A DNA stretch of 64,000 bases from Aquarana catesbeiana (taxonomy: Eukaryota; Chordata; Amphibia; Anura; Ranidae), in contig NC_133328.1 of NCBI RefSeq assembly GCF_042186555.1, forward strand, positions 60,869,431-60,933,430. The letters are read 5' to 3'. Both the position numbers and the translations under genes were made by a program. This document shows positions 54,161 through 64,000 of this stretch, piece by piece; position 1 is the stretch's first letter, and every line of letters begins with the position of its first letter. The notes beneath the pieces were generated by a model that made no database searches, had not been told where the DNA came from, and worked only from the letters and a program-made list of their open reading frames with translations.

Positions 54161-55541
54161 TAGGCCTCATGCCCACGTTTTTACAGCCACTTTTTTGAGT
54201 GTTTTTTGCAGCTTAAAAACGCCTCTCCATGTTAGCCTAAGGCATCATGCCCACCATGGCATTTTTGAGCTGCAAGTGGCATAAGCATTTTTAAGCTAAA
54301 AAAAAAACCAGGACCAGTGCGTTCTGAGGCTCCAGCGCTAGAGCTGTAAAAACGCCAGAAACTGGTAAAAGGTCTTAAATGCGATTTAACGGGGCTTAAC
54401 GCTGTATACACAGCGTTATGCATCGTCCCACGTTTCTCTGTCTCTATTCAAAATCAATGGTTCCCTATGGGAGCCCATTGATTTGAATAGAAGTCTCACC
54501 AGAAGTCGGATCAAGATGATCCAACTTGCGGTGTGATTTGTGTGCCGAGAATCTTGAAGGGAACCCTGACAAAATTTTGCGTGAGGTACCCCCCAAGATC
54601 CATACCAGACCCTTATCCGAGCACGCAGGGCAGCAGGTCAGGAAAGGGGGGGGCGCTCCTGGACCATACCAGGCCACATGCCCTCAACATGGGAGGTGGG
54701 TGCTTTGGGGCAGAGGGGGCCCCTGCACCCCCCACCCCAAAGCACCTTGTCCCCATGTTGATGAGGACAAGGGCCCCTTCCCGACAACCCTTGCCCGGTG
54801 GTTGTCGGGGTCTGCGGGTTGGGACTTATCATGATCTGGAAGCCCCCTTTAACAAGGGGCCCCCCAGATCACGGTCCCCCTACCCTAGGTGAATGAGTAT
54901 GGGGTACATCGTACCCCTACCCATTCACCTAAATAAAAAAGTGTAAAAAATAAACACACTACAGGGGTTTTTAAAGTATTTTATTAAAGCAGCTCCGGCT
55001 CTTCTCCTCTGTCTTCTGCTCTTTTGCTGTGTCTTCTCCCCTCTCCAGTTCTTCTCCCCTCTCTCCGCTATCTTCTGCTCTTTTGCTGGGTCTTCTCCCC
55101 CCTCCGGGTCTTCTCCTCTCTCTTCTGCTCTTTTGCTGGGTCTTCTCCCCTCTCCGGTTCTTCTCCTCTCTCCCCGCTATCTTCTTCTCTCTTGCTGGGT
55201 CTTCTCCCTCTGTTCTTCTTCCGATGTTGACTTGACGCGATCTCCCGATGTAATGCTGGGTCCTCCGCATGCAATGACTTATATTGGCATGGGGCGGGGC
55301 CACCCGATGACATAAGTTAGAGGACACGCCCCTTGTGATGTCATCACCCCATAATGCCCTGGGTGATGACATCACAAGGGGCGTGTCCTCTAACTTACGT
55401 CATCGGGTGGCCTCACCCCATGCCAATATAAGTCATTGCATGCGGAGGACCCAGCATTACATTGGGAGAATGCGTCAAGTCGACATCAGAAGAAGAACAG
55501 AGGGAGAAGACCCAGCAAAAGAGCAGAAGATAGAGGTAGTT
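54161..55541. mobile_element. Compound insertion in the LINE ORF2
   Basis: LINE text stops near 54160 and resumes near 55545. Between them lie three parts. 54163-54440 is an AGGCCTCATGCCCACG-type miniature element (partial second end at 54241). 54580-54960 is a copy of the ACCAGACCCTTATCCGAGC module also found in the hAT elements at 2786 and 20273. 55177-55536 is a large palindrome. No single pair of ends or target duplication covers the block, so it probably results from more than one event. Confidence 0.6.
55177..55536. repeat. Large palindrome, arms about 165-180 bp
   Basis: The left arm (about 55177-55340) and right arm (about 55345-55536) are inverted. GATGTCATCACCC faces GGGTGATGACATC at the centre; GCATGCAATGACTTATATTG pairs with CAATATAAGTCATTGCATGC, and GGGTCTTCTCCCTCTGTTCT with AGAACAGAGGGAGAAGACCC. 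The loop is only a few bases (near 55341-55345). The sequence left of the arm (54990-55176) continues as a CTTCTCCCCTCTCC tandem. Very high arm identity indicates recent formation. Confidence 0.85.
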
Positions 55542-57044
55542 GCAGATTCTTCCATATAGGCATATATTGAGTATATCTCTCATAATAAGTAATTTGTTGG
55601 ATAGTACAAATGTTATGAATTAAATAAAATATGGGATAACTAAGTTTACTAAAAAAGTGGTAGGCTATTATTAACTGCACATGTGGATCTACCGGAAGTT
55701 GGGAAAATATAATTTGCTGTATGGACTCCTAATGATCTACAGCATTCCTACCATATGGTTGCTGAAGTTGTGATGCCAGATAGTACAGTCTGGCATTGGG
55801 AACAGCTAGACCTCCTTCATCCTTAGGCAACTGCAGGATTCTCAGTCCTATCCGGAGATGTTTATATCTCCAGATAAGATCTCTAAACAAAGCATCTACT
55901 TGTATAAAAAATTTCTGAGGCAGCCATACAGGACAGTTGTGTAAAAAAATCTAATAGTTATAGCATCCAAACCATCTTTATAAAATTAACTCTGCCAATT
56001 ACCGTTAAAGGTAACTTACTCCAAGTTTTCCCTACTTGTTTAAAACGCTTGGAACAAAGTGGAACAAAATTCTTCTCTACATATGCACTCACTTGTGATG
56101 TAATTTATACATACAGATATTTAAATGTAGAGACTACAGCAATTTGGGACGCAGAGGTTGGCAGATCAGTTACCAGGGGGTCTACAGGTAGAAGAACTGA
56201 CTTATCCCAGTTTATTGTACAGCCTGAAAAAGAGCCATATGTGTTAATTAAAGACATCACTGCTATTAAGGAGGATGAAGTGCCTCCCAAAAATAAAAGA
56301 GTGTCGTCAGCATATAGAGCAATCTTGTCCTCTCCTAAGGGTCTACAAAATCCAATAATATTCAATGATTGACGGATAGCAGCAGCCAAAGTTTCAAGAG
56401 TCAAGGCAAAGAGTAAAGGCAGTAAGGGGCACCACTGTCTGGTTCTTCGTTGCAATGAGAAAGGCGCGGATACATGTCCATTTACTTGTACCCATGCTAC
56501 TGGGGCAGCATAAAGGAGTTGAATCCAGCTTATAAACTGGGGTCCAAAACCAAACTTCTCAAGACAATGCCTTAGGAAATCCCATTCTTTACTGTCAAAA
56601 GCTTTTGCTGCATCAAGTGACAATATAGCTCTGTTAACTACATTTTTAGACGGAACCTGCAGGTTAAGTAATAAATGTCTTATATTCACTGCAATAGATC
56701 TATTTGGAATAAAGCCAGATTGATCTAAGTGCACTTAGATATTACTTTCATCAATCTAATAGCTAACACTTTTGTCAATAACTTCACATCCGATGTAAGT
56801 AGTGATATTGGGCGATATGATTCTGGATTATTAGGAGATTTGTCAGGTTTTAGTAGGACTATAATAATCGCTTCATTCATAGAAGGAGGGAGATGTCCAT
56901 ATTCCAAAGCTGCATTAAAAACCTCTAATAGTTCAGGCCGCAAAATAGCTCCATAGATTTTATAGACTTCCCCTATTAAGCCACGTGCACCTGGGGCTTT
57001 ATTATTAGGCAAACTGCCAGAAGCAACCTGGAGTTCCTCTAGTG

Positions 57045-57228
57045 CAGTGGTTCTCAACTCCAGTCCTCAGGACCCACCAACAGGCCAGGTTTGCAAGATA
57101 GCTGAAATACATCACAGGTGATATCATTTGCTGCTCAGTGATTGCAGTATTCTAGTCTGCAACTCTCCAAGGTAATACTTAAAATCTGGCCTGTTGGTGG
57201 GTCCCGAGGACTGGAGTTGAGAACCACT
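57045..57228. mobile_element. Short hAT element (CAGTGGTTCTCAAC ends)
   Basis: The left end CAGTGGTTCTCAACTCCAGT and right end ACTGGAGTTGAGAACCACTG are exact inverted repeats, flanked by an exact 8-bp duplication CTCTAGTG (57037-57044 and 57229-57236). It inserts in the LINE between endonuclease and reverse transcriptase blocks. It is 184 bp and non-coding. Confidence 0.95.
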
Positions 57229-58222
57229 GCTCTAGTGTCAAAGGTTGATCCAGCATATTTCTATCAGCCACAGACAGCTCTGTTAATGTAATAGAATTAT
57301 GAAAAAGTTGCAAATCAGCCTCCTTATAGGATACTTTACTGCTATACAGGTTTTTAAAAAAAAAAACACTAATGATATCTCTAAGGTAGTACATACTGTT
57401 TCAGTTGGAGAAACTTGCAGTTCCACCGCTTGTGTCATTGGCTTTTGAGCTTTTACTATTGCTGCTAAAAAGGTGGCCCGTATTTTCCCCATCCTCAAAG
57501 TAAGATTGCTGGAGAAAAAAACGTTTCTGCTCTGCTTTTTTATGAGATATATCATTATATATTTGTTGTTTTTGTATCCATTTCTGTTGTGTTTCTACAG
57601 TAGGATTCGCTATATATTGAAGTTCGGCCTTTAAAACATCTTCAGCCACAGAACGTTCCCAAGCCCTAGATCTTTTTTTAATCTTCGAGATTTGGGAAAT
57701 AAATTTGCCTCTTATATAGGCTTTTACGGAATCCCAATTGATCTGTAAAGGTATAGAGGGCTTGTTAACAATACCATAGGTCAAATTATCAAGCAGTATT
57801 TTCTGTTTTGAAGGAAAAAGGTTGAACCAATAAAGATTAACTTTCCATAAGGTATGAAATCTGAGTTGAATATAACGTTAATTTAAGAACCAATGGGGAG
57901 TGATCAGACAACCCCCTAGCTGCATAGGTCACTTCAGATATCTCAGGTAGCATTGCGGGAGTAACTAATGCCAAGTCTATTCTAGATAAGGCCCTATGGG
58001 TGCTAGAGAAACAAGAAAACACTCTATCATAAGGATGTAACATTCTCCAGACATCCATCAACCCAATCTCCCAAATAGAGCCAGCAAAAGAAATATGTAC
58101 ACGGGTCGCTTGAGCCACAGCCATGCCAAATTTATCTAAAGAGGAGTCAAGATAATTATTAAAGTCTCCTACTATTAACCAAGGAACATCAGATTTATCA
58201 GAGGTATTAATTCAATAATTCT

Positions 58223-59805
58223 TTAACCACTTGCCTACTGGGCACTTAAACCCCCCTCCTGCCCAGACCAATTTTCAGCTTTCAGTGCTCTCACACTTTG
58301 AATGACAATTACTCAGACTCAGTATTACTTGAATGTAATACTGTACCCAAATGAATTTTTTTGTCCTTTTTTTCATACAAATAGAGCTTTCTTTTGGTGG
58401 TATTTGATCACCTCTGGGTTTTTTATTTTTTTGCGCTATAAATGAAAAAAGACTGAAAATTTTGAAAAAAAAAAACGCATTTTTCTTAGTTTCTGTTTTA
58501 ACATTTTGCAAATTATAAATTTTTCTTCATAAATTTTGGTCACAATTTATACTGCTACATATGTTTGGTAAAAAATAACCCAAATTAGTGGATATTATTT
58601 GGTCTTTGTGAAAGTTAGAGAGTCTACAAGCTGTGGTGCAAATCATAAAAAATGTATCACATCTGATGTACTGATGGCCTATCTCATTTCTTGTTACCCG
58701 AACAAGTCAGGAAAGAACAAATACCCCCCAAATTACCCCTTTTTTGAAAGTAGACATCCCAAGGTATTTAGTAATTTAGTAATTCTTTGCAAAATGAAGA
58801 TTTTTTTTTCCCCACAAAATTGTCATTGCAATAGGTTATTTCTCCCACATGGCACCACATGTGTATGACTTTTTCACAGCCTAGCCACATTGAGAGGCCC
58901 AACATGCAGGGAGCACCATCATGTGTTCTAGGAGCATAAATTACACATCTAACTTGTTGACTACCTATTACACTTTTGAAGGCCCTGGAGCACCAGGACA
59001 ATGACACGTGACACTGACGTGGCACTGATGACAGATGGCACTGATATGTGGCACTGATGACACGTGACACTGATGTGGCACTGATGACAGATGGCACTAA
59101 TACGTGGCACTGATGACACGTGACACTGATGACAGATAGCACTAATACGTGGCACTGGTGACACGTGACACTGATGACAGATGGCACTAATATGTGGCAC
59201 TGATGACAGATGGCACTAATACATGGCACTGATGACAGATGGCACTAATACGTGGCACTGATGACAGATGGCACTAATATGTGGCACTGATGACATGTGA
59301 CACTGATGACAGATGGCACTAATATGTGGCACTGATGACAGATGGCACTAATATGTGGCACTGATGACAGATGCACTTATACATGGCACTGGGGACAGAT
59401 GGCACTGACAGGTGGCAGTGGGGACAGATGGCACTGACAGATGGCAGTGGGGACAGATGGCAGTGACAGATGGCAGTGGGGACAGATGGCAGTGGGGACA
59501 GATGGCACTGTGATCACTTTATTTGCCTTTTTTTTTTTTCTGACATTCACAATCTGCAGCCGTTAGCTCTCCCATATGAGAGAAGATCTCATATGTTTAC
59601 GTATGAGATCATCTCTCATTGGAAGCTCCTATCGCGCTGTAAACGGCCACTGTCATTGGCCATTTACAGCGATCTGTGACTGGCTGTGTCCAAGGGACAC
59701 GGCCAGCACAGAATTTCCCTGATGCGCGCCCGTGGGAGCGTGCATCACAGAAGTAAACAGGAGGACGTTCAGGGACACCCTCCCAGCAATTGGCGTCTGC
59801 AACCT
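58223..59805. mobile_element. TTAA-type repeat with internal minisatellite, in the LINE endonuclease
   Basis: LINE text stops near 58222 and resumes near 59825. The insert begins TTAACCACTTGCCTACTGGG, a start I associate with widespread ranid repeats, and its other edge lies near TTTAAATTTG (59817). It contains an AT-rich left half, the TGGCACTGATGACAGA array and a GC-rich right half. The exact right border is uncertain. Confidence 0.65.
59010..59512. repeat. TGGCACTGATGACAGATGGCACTAATA minisatellite
   Basis: About twenty units built on GGCACTGATGACAGA and TGGCACTAATACG/TATG, interspersed with CACGTGACACTGATG and, near the end, GGCAGTGGGGACAGAT. The period is about 15 bp with 30-bp higher-order units. 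The - strand open frame rich in CHQCH repeats reflects the array. Confidence 0.93.
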
Positions 59806-60085
59806 CTAGTGTCCGTTTAAATTTGTCCTTCCTGCAGGACAAATGAACATCATTTGCTATCAATATAGATACACCTCTAGAATGTGTAGTATAAGTAGAA
59901 TGATATTGCCTACTATATTGTACACGCTTCAAATAATTCAAATTATGTATATTTAAATGGGTTTCCTGCAGGCAGATAATAGACAGAGAAATCTGTTTCA
60001 ATGTAGTAAACATCGCTTGTCTCTTTACTGGATCACTAAACCCCCTAACATTCCAAGATACCAAAACTTGCATTAAAGCTGACAT

Positions 60086-60846
60086 ATTGCTATAGTATCA
60101 GACTCAGGTCCATAACATTGAATCAAAAAATCCTTGAAATTAGGGGATATAATATTAAAAAGGTCCTATCTATAACTCATTTGCTCATTTCAATAGTACC
60201 GCCAAGTTGAGGTCCCTTGAAGTTTTTGTGGAAAAAAGGTTTTTATATTCATTTTAAATATCTGGTACACATATTTAGCAGATTTATTAAAATAAAAAAT
60301 AAAAAACACACAAAGAAAGATAATATATCCATAAACAAAGAAAGACCATAAAAATTCCAGAAATAAGAAACAAAAAATAAACAAACCTTTCCCACGGGAA
60401 AAGAAAATAGAGTCCATTCTGTAATTTTACTGGACTCTCTCCCCCGGCTCTATATATTTAGAACTATCAATCCAGCTGACTACTAGAAATATATTTTGAA
60501 GAAGAAAAAAAAAAGAAAACAGCCCACTTTTCCTCTCCCCTCCCCTCTTCTCCCCTCCTCACCCCCCCCCCCCCACCATAACTTAATCCCATTATATTTA
60601 TTAAAATGCCCATCCATCCATTCAGCGACTGCAAGTGGCATATCAAAAAAATGTACAGCTTCATTTGCCACCACTCTAAGTTTAGCATTTAGTAGTTACA
60701 GCATTGAATATGATAACTGTAGAGTCTGCAATCTTTTTTTTCACATCCTGAAATTTAACATGCTGTTTTTGTACTTCTGGGGAAAAATCAGGACAAAACA
60801 TAATTTTAGTTCCATTAAAAATAACTTCCTTTAGTAATCTAACTCT
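60086..60846 (-). other. LINE region between ORF1 and ORF2
   Basis: AT-rich text with a C/T-rich run at 60530-60575. It carries traces of the ORF1 C-terminus near 60680-60846 ('KIMFCPDFSPEVQKQHV'-like on the - strand) and then inter-ORF sequence up to the ORF2 start at 60085. Confidence 0.45.
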
Positions 60847-61682
60847 TCAGAGAATAATATCTCTGTCACATTGATTCAGTAGCAGTGCTAAAAATGCCAG
60901 TGGGGGAGTTCCTTCTGGTAGTGGCCTAGTAGGTACTCTATGTGCTCTCTCAACTGAGAAGGCCATTGAAAGGTGGTCTTTCCCAATAGTCTCCCATAGC
61001 CATGTTTCTGCGAACTCTGTAGGATTAGTTCCCTCAGAGTGCTCTGGGAAACCCACCATACTGATAATGTTACATCAAAGGCAGTTTTCAAGATCTTCTA
61101 ACTTAACGAGCATTAGTATCGGATCTTTTCATCATCTCTTTAATGTCTGTGCCCAATGGCTGAGAGATGTCTTCTAATTCTTTAACATGGCCTTCCAGAG
61201 AAGATGTTTGTTCCCGTATTTTCTGTACATCTTGACAAGGAAAGATAAATTCTTATTATTCTTATTATTAAGTCCTTGCACCTGCCCGTTTAAGTTGCAT
61301 AAAGAATTTTGACATTGTTGCACCGCTTTTAACACATCTAATAATGTAGGCTCTGGTGGCGTTAATGATGTATACAGTCTTACATTCTTATCCATTTCTT
61401 CCACATCACATATCTTTTGATCCACATGTTTATATAAAACAAAAATAGTTGTATCTATTCCAGTGCAAGCATGTTCCAATTTTTCACTGGCTACATGCTG
61501 AGAGACCTCGTTTTCACTATCTTTAGGTGACAATGCAAATTTTGCAAGCTTAGCAGCTGCAGCTTTTTTTAGCCTTCTCCTTCGCAGATTTACTGCCTTG
61601 TGTTTGCTGAGAAAGTCTGTCAGCATCTTGCATAGGAGCTGTAGAATTTATTGCCCCCTGTCCTTCCTTCTTCTTCGTCATA
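60847..61682 (-). pseudogene. LINE ORF1 remnant (coiled coil and RRM-like domain)
   Basis: The ATG at 61682 opens MTKKKEGQGAINSTAPMQDA. After a frameshift comes a Lys/Ala-rich and heptad-like region (61626-61174) with 'NNKNNKN', and then 'VGFPEHSEGTNPTEFAETWL', 'SVERAHRVPTRPLP' and 'ALLLNQCDRDIIL' (61059-60847). The last three are hallmarks of the L1 ORF1p RNA-recognition domain, an RNA chaperone that forms trimers. Breaks separate the pieces, so the protein is not made. Confidence 0.8.
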
Positions 61683-61710
61683 TCTCCAAAAAAAAGGGAA
61701 TCCTTTAAAC

Positions 61711-62850
61711 CAGGGGTAGGCAACCTGGGGCCCTCCAGCTCCAGCTGGAACTACATTTCCCATGAAAATATGGTGGTGGCTAGATGGTACCATGAGATAC
61801 AGCACCTCATCCCCGAATTAATCAAATAGCTAGTGGATATAGGGACAGTTGATTATAACGGTACTAGGATGAAAAAGAATACAAAGAGGAATAAGAAGGT
61901 TTTTAAAAAAGGCAAAAATTACAAAGTTTATTAATTGGTAATAACACATACATAGAAAAAACACATTTAGATGGATTTACACTTAAAATGAATTTGTATA
62001 CTGTATGCGACCCAAAGTGAGGTGGAGTAGGCCAGATGGAGATGGCCGTTAGAATAGAGGCTCGATTTCCTACATGTTTCGCCAAGACATTGGCTTCCTC
62101 AGGGAACAAGAGCTCAAAATTGAATATATAAAAGGGTCTGTATATAATGATACATAAAAACATCATGTAAACATAATTATTTGACAAAACGGTATTACAT
62201 GCACAATCAAAAAAAAGTTTTTTTGGTGTTATGGCTGGACAATCATGCATCAAGGTATTACCACCAAATCCGGTAGCGCAGACGTACCTGAAACGCCGAC
62301 ACCCAGGGGGGGGGCCGCAGGAGGCGTCGCCACAAGGGAGAATGGAGCAAGCCGCGCCGTGTAGTGTGCCTGCAAGGGGTACACAGTAAACCTGGCAAAG
62401 GAATGTGTTGGAAGTATGTGAGTAAATATCGGGTTTTGCACGTAAAGGAGTACTACAAATGATGCAATTTGTGCGTCAATTGTATAGAACAAAAGAATAT
62501 ATATATATATGTGTACTATTGGATAAAAGTGTACTAAACTCACACTCTTCTTAAAAGACGATAGATTACAATGGGCACAGGGAGCCTGTAGATGGATACA
62601 CACACACAGCAAGGCAATTGACAAAATCGGCAATCAATTGACAAAAGGCCTGAATAGGAGAATAAATTGCTTTAAAATGGGACAGATGGTCGTTATAAAA
62701 GGTGACCGATAAAGAATCTTCGAAAAAAAAAAAAAAAAAAACTACATTTCCCATGAGGCATTGCAAGGCTGGTAGTTACAACTACTCCAAGAGGCATGAT
62801 GGGACTTGCAGTTCTGCAACAGCTGGAGGGCCCCAAGTTGCCTACCCCTG
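61711..62850. mobile_element. hAT element (CAGGGGTAGGCAACC ends) with an inner insertion
   Basis: The left end CAGGGGTAGGCAACCTGGGG and right end CCCCAAGTTGCCTACCCCTG are inverted repeats, followed inward by CCCTCCAGCT and its complement. The flanks CTTTAAAC (61703-61710) and CTATAAAC (62851-62858) are an 8-bp duplication with one mismatch. The element proper is the first ~80 and last ~110 bp. The middle (about 61790-62720) is other sequence, containing GGCTTCCTCAGGGAACA near 62090 and ending in an A-run at 62724-62741, perhaps a nested retroposon. Confidence 0.8.
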
Positions 62851-63273
62851 CTATAAACAATATAAGTTTTTCCCCTCCCTTCCTTCTCTCCTCCTCCTTT
62901 TTTTATAGTTTTATATTTTTATTTCCACCCCTCTTTCTTAATTATTTAATAAACAGTTTTTTCTGCTGCTTTACAGCTCAGCTCTTCTCAGCTTTTAAGC
63001 TATCAAAATGAAAATTACTTGTATTCGGCTATCAATTGGATTTCCACAGGATTTCCACTGGCTCTACTGAGTTCACACTAGGTTTTCAGCTAGCATACGG
63101 CTGTGCTCTGCAGTAATGAGGTCTAAGGAGAATCAGAACACCTGCCACCCGGACACACCGGGCGTAAATCTTGGGAAGTCTGCCAGTCCAATCAACAGGA
63201 TAGGAGAGCTGGAGCATGCCCAACATATGTCCTCTCACATCCTCACCCCATTTAGTGAGCACCCTATAGTTCT

Positions 63274-64000
63274 AGAAGGTTCCTCAACTTTCCAGACACC
63301 AGGGGGAGACACCAGAGAGCTGCCAAGATGAGTCATCCAGCCCTGGCCTCTAATAACCCTGACCCAATTTATGGACAGAATATATTTTACCTACTCTACC
63401 AATACTAGTAGCACACACTAGAGGGTGCTACATACTATAAGTGCCCTAAAGTGTCTTAATTAACCACTTCATGATCTGGCGTTGTTGATGCATTGACCCA
63501 GGCTAAATTTGTCAGTATGTGTCAGTTAAGGTAACAGTAATGACTAATTTCCCTATCAGAATATTCTTTTACATTTTGTTAGAATACATGAGGTTTTTAT
63601 TTGGTACAATACTTTTATACTGTAAATACCTTGCTTGGGGTTTTGGTTGACAAATGGATTTTGATATTACTTTATTACTGCAATTGTGTCTCAGAAGTAC
63701 ATTAGTAAAAAGATGCACATTGTCATCTTCAGGTTGCAGTGGCATCTGCAGGAAAGGAGAGAAATCATTTTGATTGGCTTGCAAGGTGATCACAAGATCA
63801 AGAAATACACTGATTTCTTCTTGATCATTATGGGAAGACCTGGAGCTGTCACATATTAAGAAGTCAAAGAACTGGGAATACACACAGGTGCATATCCCCC
63901 TTCTCAGTTGGAGCTTTTATTAAACTTTTCACAGCATATCTAATGTAGATATAAGATGTCAGACCCTACACATACAGGTAGAAACATTATTAGGTATCAA
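63274..64000. other. Intron to the window end, no gene assigned
   Basis: 63330-63430 shares TTTACCTACTCT and CACACTAGAGGGTG with 28440-28505, so it is a dispersed repeat fragment. A 104-codon frame on the - strand (63569-63883) has no motif I recognise. A possible splice-bounded segment on the + strand at 63733-63786 is discussed among the findings. Confidence 0.4.

Larger units (their letters stand above)
53755..60085 (-). pseudogene. LINE ORF2 remnant: endonuclease, reverse transcriptase, C-terminus
   Basis: The ATG at 60085 opens MSALMQVLVSWNVRGFSDPV, then 'SIICLQETHLN', the start of an apurinic-type endonuclease. The endonuclease resumes beyond an insertion at 58200-57837 with 'PWLIVGDFNNYL' and 'RIDLALVTPAML' and 'GLSDHSPLVLKL'. 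Reverse transcriptase follows (57057-56105): 'LPNNKAPGARGLIGEVYK', 'LKPDKSPNNPESYRPISLL', 'MHLDQSGFIPNRS', 'LSLDAAKAFDSKEW', 'IALYADDTLLFLG'. The last part is 'LILQKWKSNYPP' (53755-53943). It has stops, frameshifts and three insertions. About 60-70 endonuclease residues appear to be missing at the 58223 insertion. Confidence 0.82.
53357..63259 (-). mobile_element. Probable full-length L1-like LINE with several nested insertions
   Basis: Read from high to low coordinate: 5' UTR (63259-62859), ORF1 (61682-60847 with breaks), ORF2 endonuclease start (60085), reverse transcriptase (57057-56105) and C-terminus (to 53755), then a T-run at 53356-53363 (the tail). Probable duplication CACCCTCTAGTTCT (53343-53356) against CACCCTATAGTTCT (63260-63273), one mismatch. 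Insertions at 54161-55541, 57045-57228, 58223-59805 and 61711-62850 break it. Without them about 5.6 kb remains, the expected length for a complete L1-like element. The 5' limit rests on the duplication alone. Confidence 0.7.

Noticed and set aside
58768..59229. A Cys/His-rich frame (CHQCH repeats) resembling zinc-binding motifs
   Set aside because: It arises from the TGGCACTGATGACAGA minisatellite on the opposite strand and has no spacing typical of a zinc-finger family.
63569..63883. A 104-codon - strand frame as an exon of a neighbouring gene
   Set aside because: No recognisable domain; the opposite strand is within the expected MYO3A locus and no splice pair flanks the whole frame.
1..64000. 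CRISPR arrays, operons or prophage-type systems
   Set aside because: Introns, a vertebrate myosin gene and vertebrate transposons show eukaryotic DNA. The tandem arrays are minisatellites with no spacer diversity.
1..64000. tRNA, rRNA or snRNA genes
   Set aside because: Short words were scanned on both strands; no convincing A/B-box pair with a cloverleaf or conserved rRNA/snRNA text was noticed. A covariance search would be decisive.
44800..64000. Further MYO3A tail exons or the start of the next gene downstream
   Set aside because: No splice-bounded text resembling the Pro/Arg-rich MYO3A C-terminus or another known protein was found, apart from the weak candidate at 63733.

Overview
The window is a stretch of a large vertebrate genome holding ten internal exons of one gene, MYO3A (unconventional myosin IIIa), on the + strand. 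Introns fill the rest. The dispersed repeats (Tc1/mariner and hAT elements, L1-like LINEs, and small inverted-repeat elements with ends such as TGCCGCGTACACACGG) resemble those of ranid frogs. I infer an amphibian, probably a true frog; no species is proven.

Gene layout. MYO3A coding exons lie at 12230-12359, 15291-15370, 16048-16122, 19289-19494, 22248-22359, 24609-24771, 36071-36148, 36234-36357, 39427-40321 and 43800-43944. All have AG/GT borders, and the phases chain without a break into 2008 nt (about 669 codons). They cover the end of the motor domain (relay/loop 2 region, SH1-SH2 region and converter), the IQ neck and part of the tail. The kinase domain, most of the motor and the last tail exons lie outside the window. 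No other cellular gene was found.

Region by region. 1-12 kb: intron with a 5'-truncated L1-like LINE (4717-11808) that carries a TTAA-type element and a 3.4-kb hAT element. The hAT element has a promoter-like block, long tandem arrays and the start of a transposase. 12-25 kb: six exons, a second LINE, a dead mariner (16954-18190), a shorter hAT (20273-21475) and several small elements. 25-36 kb: G-rich and small inverted-repeat elements, a Tc1 with an internal deletion, a LINE inserted in a small element with a perfect 15-bp duplication, and a 1.6-kb minisatellite inside a TTAA-flanked element. 36-44 kb: IQ-motif exons, including an 895-nt tail exon with a recent in-frame 183-bp duplication. 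44-53 kb: a dead Tc1 split by a LINE, a nearly intact Tc1 with one frameshift and one small insertion, and a hAT-like element with two tandem arrays. 53-63 kb: what looks like a complete L1-like LINE on the - strand (both ORFs, probable target duplications), broken by at least four later insertions.

The clearest themes are an unusually IQ-rich MYO3A neck and tail, and a layered transposon record in which element boundaries, target duplications and, in one case, an empty-site copy can be read from the window alone. Four different DNA-transposon-like elements carry internal minisatellites.

Boundaries were set by eye from terminal repeats and target duplications. Family names come from motif recognition, not database searches. 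Comparisons with human MYO3A are from memory.
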